A DNA stretch of 7,200 nucleotides from an uncultured Granulicatella sp. (GTDB taxonomy: Bacteria; Bacillota; Bacilli; Lactobacillales; Aerococcaceae). Positions 1-5,859 of the stretch are shown here, one piece after another (positions within the stretch are counted from its first letter, which is position 1; each line of letters opens with the position of its first letter). Location: assembly GCA_937891475.1 (NCBI GenBank), contig CALATC010000141.1:1-7200 (forward strand). Direction: 5' to 3'. A program made the translations under genes and the position numbers. Under the pieces are notes generated by a model, which was given only the letters and a program-made list of their open reading frames with translations, had not been told where the DNA came from and searched no databases.

Positions 1-75
1 TGCTTCTACTAATTCTTTTGGACGTAAGAAACTTCCTACGTGGTCTACTCTAAATGGCGCTTGTTGTTTTGTCAT
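1..75 (-). CDS. Cobalamin-independent methionine synthase-like protein (YxjG/YxjH type), N-terminal 25 codons only
   Basis: Only the first 25 codons are inside the window; the gene continues past the left edge. The start is the ATG at 75-73, preceded by a perfect AGGAGG (89-84) with an 8-nt spacer. The peptide begins MTKQQAPFRVDHVGSFLRP. The 'PFR.DHVGSFLRP' opening is typical of the stand-alone MetE C-terminal-domain family (5-methyltetrahydropteroyltriglutamate--homocysteine methyltransferase-like, YxjG/YxjH, about 370 residues). In that family the His of the DHVGS motif lies near the homocysteine/zinc site. Expected role: cytosolic methyl transfer to homocysteine, the last step of methionine synthesis. 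The methionine-specifier T-box just upstream independently supports a methionine role. The zinc ligands and the rest of the protein cannot be seen, so the exact methyl donor is inference. Confidence 0.85.
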   Translation of the reverse strand, partial: MTKQQAPFRVDHVGSFLRPKELVEA

Positions 76-90
76 AATATATTCCTCCTA

Positions 91-124
91 AAATAAAAAA
101 TCCTTACAGTTTTTCACTGCAAGG
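91..124 (-). terminator. Rho-independent attenuator terminator of the T-box leader
   Basis: On the minus strand a 9-bp stem pairs CCTTGCAGT (124-116) with ACTGTAAGG (110-102), including one G-T pair. It closes a GAAAA loop and is followed by a T-rich run (101-91) ending just before the AGGAGG of the downstream gene. The CCTT at 124-121 also forms the 3' arm of the T-box antiterminator, so the two structures exclude each other. This is the OFF state when tRNA-Met is charged. Confidence 0.93.
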
Positions 125-335
125 ACGAAAATTCGCGTTACCACCTTGGTTTAGAATTATTTCGCAATAATTCCCTCTATAAGTATCTTTATACTCTTGC
201 TATATCGGGCTACCCGTAGATATTTAATCATTCAATATCTAACACTCCAAGGCCATCTTCAAAAATTCAATCTTGATCTCTTTTCACCTACCGAGACTCT
301 CTAAACAAGTTTCCTTTTTTACTCACCTTTTCACA
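102..335 (-). promoter_or_regulatory. T-box riboswitch, methionine specific (tRNA-Met sensing leader)
   Basis: All main T-box elements are visible on the minus strand in order. An AGTA motif lies at 323-320 and AGAGAG at 302-297. The distal stem I pairs TCTC with GAGA. A specifier context GAAGATGGCC carries ATG (Met) at 256-254. Stem II pairs 240-234 with 224-218. A CGGG/CCCG stem (216-213 with 209-206) sits in the stem IIA/B region. A stem III-like hairpin pairs 195-191 with 186-182. The antiterminator has AAGG (147-144) pairing with CCTT (124-121) around a 7-nt bulge TGGTAAC (143-137), and GCGA (136-133) pairing with TCGT (128-125). TGGT in the bulge complements an uncharged ACCA 3' end, which fits tRNA-Met with discriminator A. 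Uncharged tRNA-Met should stabilise the antiterminator and turn on the methionine synthase-like gene. The upstream boundary is approximate. Confidence 0.93.
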
Positions 336-357
336 GTGCTGTTCTTTAACTGAACTT

Positions 358-386
358 AGGATAACAGGAGAAACTGTTCTAGTCAA
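358..386 (-). promoter_or_regulatory. Sigma-A type promoter of the T-box/methionine synthase-like unit
   Basis: The minus strand carries TTGACT (386-381) and TATCCT (363-358) separated by exactly 17 nt, close to the TTGACA/TATAAT consensus. Transcription should start near 350, giving a leader of about 275 nt that contains the whole T-box. An AT-rich stretch upstream (387-436) could act as an UP element. Confidence 0.8.
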
Positions 387-408
387 TTATCTAATTATTA
401 TCTTTAGT

Positions 409-425
409 TATAGTTTAAAACTATA
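409..425. repeat. Near-perfect inverted repeat upstream of the T-box promoter
   Basis: Arms TATAGTTT (409-416) and AAACTATA (418-425) are perfect inverted copies with one base between them, too tight for an RNA hairpin. The element TTTAAA(A)CTA recurs 13 nt further on (427-435). It lies 22 nt upstream of the -35 box of the T-box promoter. It may be a protein-binding site or simply an AT-rich UP element; no regulator can be named. Confidence 0.4.
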
Positions 426-436
426 CTTTAAACTAC

Positions 437-464
437 AAAAACTCCATAGTTTTCACTATGGAGT
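437..464 (-). terminator. Rho-independent terminator of the ABC transporter operon
   Basis: A perfect 10-bp inverted repeat (441-450 with 455-464, ACTCCATAGT and ACTATGGAGT) closes a 4-nt loop (GAAA on the minus strand) and is followed on the minus strand by a short T run (441-437). The plus strand has no T run after the stem, so the terminator acts leftward. It ends the operon 57 nt after the stop of the 61-residue ORF and separates it from the T-box unit. Confidence 0.88.
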
Positions 465-521
465 CTATATATCAATATCACCATGGTCTTAAATCATATA
501 AATATTTTTTTAGTAAAGTAA

Positions 522-707
522 TTAAACAATCCCTAATTCTTTTAATAATTCTTCTTTAGAATATTTTTCTCCTTTATTATTAGGATCAATTTGATGAATC
601 ATATTTTGATAAAACTCATCTACAACTACTTCACCATTTTCATTAATCATCTCATTAGAAATTTCAGGGAAATCTGTACTTATAGATAATACTTCTTTTT
701 CAGTCAT
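522..707 (-). CDS. Small acidic protein of unknown function, last gene of the ABC operon
   Basis: This is a 61-residue ORF from ATG (707-705) to TAA, 27 nt after the permease stop. It has a good Shine-Dalgarno sequence, AGGGGAG (723-717), 9 nt before the ATG. That site, the tight spacing and the terminator behind it argue for a real gene co-transcribed with the exporter. The protein is strongly acidic (many Glu/Asp, only five Lys, no Arg or Cys) and has no signal peptide or membrane segment, so it should be cytosolic. Its C-terminus, KYSKEELLKELGIV, looks like a short amphipathic helix ending in Leu-Gly-Ile. Similar tails occur in some small antitoxins, but no toxin gene follows, so I do not make that call. 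An accessory or regulatory role for the transporter is possible. I do not recognise the family. Confidence 0.72.
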   Translation of the reverse strand: MTEKEVLSISTDFPEISNEMINENGEVVVDEFYQNMIHQIDPNNKGEKYSKEELLKELGIV

Positions 708-734
708 TTCTACATACTCCCCTCTCTTCTATTA

Positions 735-2354
735 TTATAAAGCTTTTTTCAATTTTCTTAAATAATATTCACCAAAGAATAGCCCTAATCCATTCAGGAT
801 GACAAAAGCTACAGCACCTATGATATACCCAATGTTTTCTGGAAGGAAGTGAATAATTGGGAAAGATGCCACTATACAAAGGATTAAAAGGATAAATAAA
901 ATAAACATTAAAAATCCTAATAAAAATTTATTTCCTCGACTTTGTAGTTCAACAATATTACTCCAATTCGGAACACGTAGTCGATAATCTCTTTCAAATC
1001 CCCAAGCTGATAAGCCAAAACTAATCGAAAACCAAGTAACTATTATTGTTAATACTAATAAAATTGGCATGCGTAGTACTAATAATACAATACTTAATGA
1101 TAGAATTGGCACAGAAGATTGCGTTAAAAATAAGACTTTAAATTTTTCACGAGCATATTTTTTCATATCAATTGGTAATACTTTTAAATATTCAAAATTT
1201 TCTCTTTCTAAAGAAAAACCAATACTTGTTAAGTTATTTCCAAAGGAATTCGTCATTGCAAACATTAGTGCAAATAATAAAAACGAAAGTAAAAATCGGA
1301 AGGTAAAAAATTCTGTAAGATTAACCCCTTCTCTCGTTACTCCAAAAATCATTGGTAATAACATCAAAAACGGTAAAATACTTGGTGCAATGATTCCTTG
1401 AACAATAATGGAGCCTTCTTTCATTAATTGGATATGGTATTTTCTCACTAATTTTGAAAAATTATCCAATGTAAAGCTACGAACTCTTTTAGAATATTGT
1501 TGAATTGAACTAACTTCCATCGCTTTTTCATAAAAGGTTGGCAATACTTTATAGTAAATATTCACCAATAAGAGAACTGTAATTCCAATCCATCCAATAT
1601 AGCCAATGATTCCATCAAATGATAATGGATGAAGAATCATCGCATAAAAAGCTTCAAAAGGAGGAATAAAAGCTCTTTCTTGTTTCGTTAATATTGAAAC
1701 AGTATTATGATTAGAAATTAAAATATAAAGTAAGCCTGAAAAAATAGAAACAAAACCTAATAAAATATTTGAAATAATATTTTTATGCTTTTTAAAAAAT
1801 GACAAACTCGTCAAATAATGTACGAGTGTAAAAATAAATACTCCTAAAAAGACTAATAAGATAAGGCAGTTAATGATCATTAAAGGAATGGTATACCAAA
1901 AATCTTTTCCATATTGAATCGGTAAAACGATAAAATATGCAATAATAGGTCCTAATCCCATTAAAGCGACCATCATAACAGAAATAGCTTTTCCAAGAAT
2001 AATCTCTACTTCTCTAAAAGCATAAGGTCGATAAGAAGTTAAATCTTTACTTTCGTAAAATACATTATAAAAAGCAATAAAACTTTGAGAAAATGTAAAA
2101 GCACTAAAAATACTAATCATATTCGCAAATAGGACAGGATTGTTTCCAATAGGGTTTACCAATGAATTAAGCACCCCAAAAAAAGCGATATAAATTAATC
2201 CAATCATAAGCTGAGAACGAAGGATTTTTTTAGGAATATCGATTTTTTTCAGTGGATTTTTTTCTTGTTTTTGTCGGTAAGCAGCTAATTGAGCAGGAGC
2301 AACTGCATATAATAAATTCAACTTCACTAATTTTCTAACAGCTTGCAGATTCAT
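735..2354 (-). CDS. ABC exporter membrane protein (ABC-2 type permease), about 12 membrane segments
   Basis: This 539-residue, very hydrophobic protein is the membrane partner of the ATPase encoded just upstream. The ATG (2354-2352) lies inside the end of the ATPase gene, a 20-nt overlap that suggests translational coupling. GGAGAG sits 7 nt before the start. Hydrophobic stretches fall near residues 47-66, 75-97, 122-147, 153-182, 194-215, 248-268, 318-338, 348-370, 410-428, 429-450, 477-499 and 507-528, so about 12 segments in two halves. Each half has an ABC-2-like cytosolic coupling segment: YESKDLTSYRPYAFREVE (100-117) and LERENFEYLKVLPIDMKKYA (382-401). Both have the 'E....L..LP....' look of ABC-2 permeases. 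The N-terminus is positively charged and there is no cleavable signal. It is longer than EcsB-type permeases (about 400 residues). The substrate cannot be read from sequence; drug, peptide or envelope-component export are all possible. Confidence 0.87.
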   Translation of the reverse strand: MNLQAVRKLVKLNLLYAVAPAQLAAYRQKQEKNPLKKIDIPKKILRSQLMIGLIYIAFFGVLNSLVNPIGNNPVLFANMISIFSAFTFSQSFIAFYNVFYESKDLTSYRPYAFREVEIILGKAISVMMVALMGLGPIIAYFIVLPIQYGKDFWYTIPLMIINCLILLVFLGVFIFTLVHYLTSLSFFKKHKNIISNILLGFVSIFSGLLYILISNHNTVSILTKQERAFIPPFEAFYAMILHPLSFDGIIGYIGWIGITVLLLVNIYYKVLPTFYEKAMEVSSIQQYSKRVRSFTLDNFSKLVRKYHIQLMKEGSIIVQGIIAPSILPFLMLLPMIFGVTREGVNLTEFFTFRFLLSFLLFALMFAMTNSFGNNLTSIGFSLERENFEYLKVLPIDMKKYAREKFKVLFLTQSSVPILSLSIVLLVLRMPILLVLTIIVTWFSISFGLSAWGFERDYRLRVPNWSNIVELQSRGNKFLLGFLMFILFILLILCIVASFPIIHFLPENIGYIIGAVAFVILNGLGLFFGEYYLRKLKKAL

Positions 2355-3087
2355 CGACAGTCTCTCCTTCCTTACGTCCCGCTAAAGATAAATAAATACT
2401 TTCAAGAGACTCTTGAGGATTATGTTCTTTTAACTCTTCAATTGTACCGTAAAATAGTAATTCACCTTTTTTCAAAATGGCAATACGATCACATAATTGT
2501 TCTGCTACTTCTAATACATGAGTAGAAAATAATACTGTTTTTCCTTTTTCAGCATGTTCACGCATCATTTTTTTCAAATCATAGGCAGCTTGTGGATCTA
2601 AACCCGTTAAAGGTTCATCTAAAATCCAAATATCTGGATCAGATAACAAAGCACCAATGACGAATACTTTTTGTCTCATCCCATGAGAAAATGATTCAAT
2701 CACATCATAACGATAAGGAGTAAAGTCAAATAACTCTAATAAATACGTTAATCTTTCTTCTATTTGGTTCATTGTTAATTGATAAGAAACTGCAATTAAT
2801 TCCCAAAATTCATTAGCCGTTAAACGTAAAAATAAATCTGGAGAATCTGCTACATATCCAATTTTTCGCTTAATCGTTAATGGATCTTGTGATAGAGGAA
2901 CACCATCTACTTCAATGGTTCCACTAGTGAGTGGTAAAATACTCACTAATGATTTAATGGTCGTAGATTTTCCTGCACCATTATGTCCGATTAATCCAAC
3001 AATTTCTCCACTTTCAATTGTTAAGTTTAAGTTATTTAAAGCTACCTTATCTCCATATTTTTTTGTTGCTTGTTTAAATTCAATCAT
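2335..3087 (-). CDS. ABC exporter ATP-binding protein (EcsA/CcmA type)
   Basis: This 250-residue single nucleotide-binding domain powers the permease encoded next. Motifs are in the usual order. Walker A is GHNGAGKST (34-42). A Q-loop region, IGYVADSPDLF (76-86), has an acidic or polar residue where many ABC proteins have Gln. The signature is degenerate, SFSHGMRQK (132-140) instead of LSGGQ. Walker B is IWILDEP (153-159) with catalytic Glu158, followed by the D-loop TGLD (161-164) and the H-loop His190 in FSTHV. These features, and Y11 as a probable A-loop residue, fit exporter-type ATPases paired with ABC-2 membrane proteins. The ATG at 3087-3085 follows GGGAGG with about 9 nt spacing. The gene ends in TAG inside the permease start region. 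A homodimer bound to one two-repeat permease is the simplest complex (inference). Confidence 0.94.
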   Translation of the reverse strand: MIEFKQATKKYGDKVALNNLNLTIESGEIVGLIGHNGAGKSTTIKSLVSILPLTSGTIEVDGVPLSQDPLTIKRKIGYVADSPDLFLRLTANEFWELIAVSYQLTMNQIEERLTYLLELFDFTPYRYDVIESFSHGMRQKVFVIGALLSDPDIWILDEPLTGLDPQAAYDLKKMMREHAEKGKTVLFSTHVLEVAEQLCDRIAILKKGELLFYGTIEELKEHNPQESLESIYLSLAGRKEGETVDESASC

Positions 3088-3119
3088 GATAAACTTCCTC
3101 CCATCCTGTAATTATGCTG

Positions 3120-3148
3120 ATTATACACCTAAAAATAGCGCTTTACTA
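3120..3148 (-). promoter_or_regulatory. Candidate promoter of the ABC exporter operon
   Basis: A perfect TATAAT lies at 3125-3120 on the minus strand, about 32 nt before the ATPase ATG, giving a leader of roughly 25 nt. The hexamer 17 nt upstream, TAGTAA (3148-3143), is a poor -35, so the promoter may be weak or activator-dependent. An alternative is TTGAAA (3171-3166) with TAGTAA serving as its -10. The gyrA terminator upstream makes an independent promoter necessary. Confidence 0.5.
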
Positions 3149-3158
3149 GTGACTAAAG
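3141..3158. repeat. Imperfect inverted repeat overlapping the candidate ABC promoter
   Basis: CTTTA at 3141-3145 and TAAAG at 3154-3158 are inverted copies within an 18-bp element in which 6 of 9 positions pair. It overlaps the -35 region of the TATAAT promoter and would suit a dimeric regulator. It has no T run, so it is not a terminator. No regulator gene is in the window and the identification as an operator is inference. Confidence 0.35.
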
Positions 3159-3207
3159 TCTAATTTTTCAAAGGATTGCTTATTTTTTGTATCTTCATCA
3201 TAAATAG

Positions 3208-3270
3208 AAAAAAGACTTTTCCTCAAAGCATGAAAAGATGTTTAACACCTTTGCTCATTTAGAAAAGTCT
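3208..3270 (-). terminator. Rho-independent terminator after gyrA
   Basis: On the minus strand AGACTTTTC (3270-3262) pairs with GAAAAGTCT (3221-3213), 9 bp, followed by six T (3213-3208). The 40-nt interior can fold further through CAAAG (3253-3249) with CTTTG (3228-3224), giving a two-tier hairpin. It begins 12 nt after the gyrA stop codon and should end the gyrB-gyrA transcript. The plus strand also has a T-rich run after the stem, so weak bidirectional action is possible. Confidence 0.82.
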
Positions 3271-3282
3271 ATTTTTATTGTT

Positions 3283-5835
3283 TTATTCTTGTTCGTCTAC
3301 TAATTCTTGTGCGAAATTTTGTAAGTTTTCGGTTACTTTTTTAGAAACAACTGTTTCTTCTGATGAAGTGACCGTTTCTTCTGCTTCCTCTTCACGATCA
3401 ACAATGGCTAATGAACTTACAATAGCATCTTGATCTAAACGCATCATACGCACCCCAAGAGCACCACGACCTGTTTGAGAAACATCTGAAGCGTGGAATC
3501 GAATGATTACTCCTTTATTCGTCATAATCATTAAATCTTCCTCGCCCGTTACGGTTCTTAAGCATACAAGAGGACCATTTTTCTCAGTAATACGAAGAGT
3601 TTTAACTCCTTTGCCGCCACGACCTTTTAAGGCATATTCGCTGGCAGCAGTACGTTTACCATATCCTTTTTCACTAACGACTAATACTTCACGTTCAGGT
3701 GTTAAAATATCCATTCCAATCACGTAATCATCATCACGTAAAGATACGCCTCGAACCCCTGCAGCTGTACGACCCATTGCACGAACTTTTTCTTCATGGA
3801 ATGTTACAGCATTTCCGTGGTAAGTTCCAAGAATGATGCCATCTTGACCACTTGTTACGACTACACGAATTAATTGATCATCTTCTCGTAATTGAATCGC
3901 ACGTAATCCATTTGTACGAATATTTTTGAAGTCTGATAATTTCACACGTTTAACAGTTCCACGTAAAGTTGTAAAGAATAAGAATCTTTCTGTTTCATCA
4001 GATTCCGGTACACTAATAATTGCTTGAATTTTCTCAGTTGAGTCAATATTCAATAAATTAATGATTGGTAATCCTTTAGCAGTACGACTGTATTCTGGAA
4101 TTTCATATCCTTTTGCTTGATATACTTTACCTGTATTCGTAAAGAATAATAATGAATCATGAGTTGAACATGAAATCATATTTTCTACAAAGTCATCATC
4201 ATGGACGCTCATTCCTTGTACACCACGCCCACCACGACGTTGTGTTTTAAATTCAGAATTTGCTAATCGTTTAATATAGCCATTCTTCGTTAAAGTAATG
4301 ACTACATCTTCTTCTTCAATTAAGTCTTCATCTTCTAAACTTAAAGCTTCTCCGACTAATAATTCAGTACGACGAGGATTATCAAATTTTTGTTGAATTT
4401 CTAATAATTCTTGTTCGATAATTTCATAACGTCTTTCTTCGCTTGCTAAGATTTCATTTAATTCTTTGATGAGTGCTTGTAAATCTGCATATTCTGCATC
4501 GATTTTCTCACGTTCTAATCCTGTTAAGCGAACCATTCTCATATCTAAGATAGCTTGAGCTTGTTTATCACTTAATCCATATTCATTCATGAAGCGTTCT
4601 TTAGCAATATCACCACTAGCAGAACTACGAAGAATTGCAACAATGGCATCAATATGGTCTAAAGCTACTTGTAATCCTTCTAAAATATGAGCACGATCTT
4701 CTGCTTTTTTCTTTTCAAAAATACTACGACGACGAATCACTTCTTCTTGGTGATTTAAGTAGTGTCGTAAAATTTCTTTTAAGCTTAAAATTTTTGGTTC
4801 TTGCCCTACAATTGCTAACATATTAAATCCAAAGTTTGATTGTAATGGAGTTAATTTGTATAAATTATTTAAAACGACTGAAGCAGAAACATCTCTTCTC
4901 ACTTCAATCACGACACGCATTCCTTTACGGTCAGATTCGTCATTTAAGTACGTAATTCCTTCAATTTTCTTTTCATGATGCAATTGAGAAATACGTTCTA
5001 CTAAACGAGCTTTATTTACCATATATGGTAATTCCGTAATAATAATACGCTCTTTTCCATTTTTTAATTCTTCGATTTGTACACGACCACGAACTGTAAT
5101 CGATCCACGACCTGTTTCATAAGCACGACGAATGCCAGATTTACCTAATACAATTCCACCTGTTGGAAAATCAGGACCAGGTAATACTTCCATCAATTCA
5201 GCTGTTGTAACATCAGGATTTTTCATTAATAAATGTAATGCAGAAATAACTTCTCCTAAATGATGTGGAGGAATATTCGTTGCCATCCCTACTGCAATCC
5301 CTGTTGCTCCATTGACTAAAAGGTTTGGAATACGAGATGGTAAAACTTCTGGTTCACGTTCTGTTGAATCATAGTTATCACGATAATTAATCGTATCTTT
5401 ATTAATATCTCGTAACATTTCTAAAGCAATTTTACTCATTCTTGCTTCTGTATAACGCATTGCCGCTGGACTATCTCCGTCAACAGAACCAAAGTTTCCG
5501 TGACCATCAATTAATGGATAACGATATGAGAAATCTTGTGCCATACGAACCATTGCATCATAAATCGCCGAGTCCCCGTGTGGATGGTATTTACCCATTA
5601 CATCCCCAACAATACGAGCTGATTTTTTATGGGGTTTATCTGGCGTTACTCCTAATTCATGCATTCCATATAAAATACGACGGTGAACAGGTTTTAACCC
5701 ATCACGAACATCAGGAAGTGCACGAGATACAATAACACTCATGGAATATTCCAAAAATGATTTACGCATCGTTTTGGCTAAATCTGTTGGTTCGAATTTT
5801 TCTTCGAAAAATTCTAAATCTTTTTCCTCAGACAT
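3283..5835 (-). CDS. gyrA: DNA gyrase subunit A
   Basis: GyrA is the DNA breakage-reunion subunit of gyrase, the ATP-driven enzyme that adds negative supercoils. The ATG at 5835-5833 is chosen over an in-frame TTG at 5856 because AGGAG (5847-5843) sits 7 nt before the ATG and lies inside the TTG extension. This gives 850 residues, usual for Firmicute GyrA. The catalytic Tyr is Y128 in AAMRYTE. The quinolone-determining region reads [12 protein letters not shown] with S89 and D93, matching E. coli S83 and D87, so it is wild-type-like. A winged-helix/tower and coiled-coil region runs to about 490. The C-terminal beta-pinwheel follows, with the GyrA box QRRGGRG at 532-538, which marks gyrase rather than ParC. 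A 37-residue acidic Glu/Ser/Thr-rich tail starts near 814. It follows gyrB by 24 nt and shares its transcript. Confidence 0.98.
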   Translation of the reverse strand: MSEEKDLEFFEEKFEPTDLAKTMRKSFLEYSMSVIVSRALPDVRDGLKPVHRRILYGMHELGVTPDKPHKKSARIVGDVMGKYHPHGDSAIYDAMVRMAQDFSYRYPLIDGHGNFGSVDGDSPAAMRYTEARMSKIALEMLRDINKDTINYRDNYDSTEREPEVLPSRIPNLLVNGATGIAVGMATNIPPHHLGEVISALHLLMKNPDVTTAELMEVLPGPDFPTGGIVLGKSGIRRAYETGRGSITVRGRVQIEELKNGKERIIITELPYMVNKARLVERISQLHHEKKIEGITYLNDESDRKGMRVVIEVRRDVSASVVLNNLYKLTPLQSNFGFNMLAIVGQEPKILSLKEILRHYLNHQEEVIRRRSIFEKKKAEDRAHILEGLQVALDHIDAIVAILRSSASGDIAKERFMNEYGLSDKQAQAILDMRMVRLTGLEREKIDAEYADLQALIKELNEILASEERRYEIIEQELLEIQQKFDNPRRTELLVGEALSLEDEDLIEEEDVVITLTKNGYIKRLANSEFKTQRRGGRGVQGMSVHDDDFVENMISCSTHDSLLFFTNTGKVYQAKGYEIPEYSRTAKGLPIINLLNIDSTEKIQAIISVPESDETERFLFFTTLRGTVKRVKLSDFKNIRTNGLRAIQLREDDQLIRVVVTSGQDGIILGTYHGNAVTFHEEKVRAMGRTAAGVRGVSLRDDDYVIGMDILTPEREVLVVSEKGYGKRTAASEYALKGRGGKGVKTLRITEKNGPLVCLRTVTGEEDLMIMTNKGVIIRFHASDVSQTGRGALGVRMMRLDQDAIVSSLAIVDREEEAEETVTSSEETVVSKKVTENLQNFAQELVDEQE

Positions 5836-5840
5836 GTTGT

Positions 5841-5848
5841 CTCTCCTC
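5841..5848 (-). promoter_or_regulatory. Ribosome binding site that fixes the gyrA start
   Basis: The minus strand has GAGGAGAG between the gyrB stop and the gyrA ATG, with AGGAG 7 nt before ATG. The longest reading frame starts seven codons earlier at TTG, but that start would have no comparable site upstream and would translate through this one. GyrB ends with TAA directly followed by an in-frame TGA. Confidence 0.88.
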
Positions 5849-5859
5849 TTCTTCAATCA

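Noticed and set aside
465..521. Possible hidden gene or RNA between the small ORF and its terminator
   Set aside because: It is a 57-nt AT-rich stretch with stops and no stable stem apart from the terminator.
522..707. Toxin-antitoxin antitoxin call for the 61-residue protein
   Set aside because: Only a loose resemblance of the C-terminal helix; no toxin-like ORF lies beside it before the terminator.
1069..1401. 110-codon open frame on the plus strand inside the permease gene
   Set aside because: It lies wholly antisense to a clear membrane protein gene, lacks a convincing ribosome binding site and resembles no family.
2915..3163. 82-codon plus-strand frame crossing the ABC ATPase start and promoter region
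   Set aside because: Mostly antisense to the Walker A region of the ATPase, with no ribosome binding site or promoter seen.
3503..3727. Short plus-strand open frames antisense to gyrA and gyrB (also 4635-4826 and 6506-6706)
   Set aside because: They mirror conserved coding sequence, have no upstream signals and no recognisable protein features.
5442..5735. 97-codon open frame on the plus strand inside gyrA
   Set aside because: It is antisense to the highly conserved catalytic region of gyrA and is best explained as a by-product of its codon use.
5836..5856. Seven-codon N-terminal extension of GyrA starting at TTG (5856)
   Set aside because: It contains the Shine-Dalgarno sequence of the ATG at 5835, has no good site of its own, and would begin just 3 nt after the gyrB stop.
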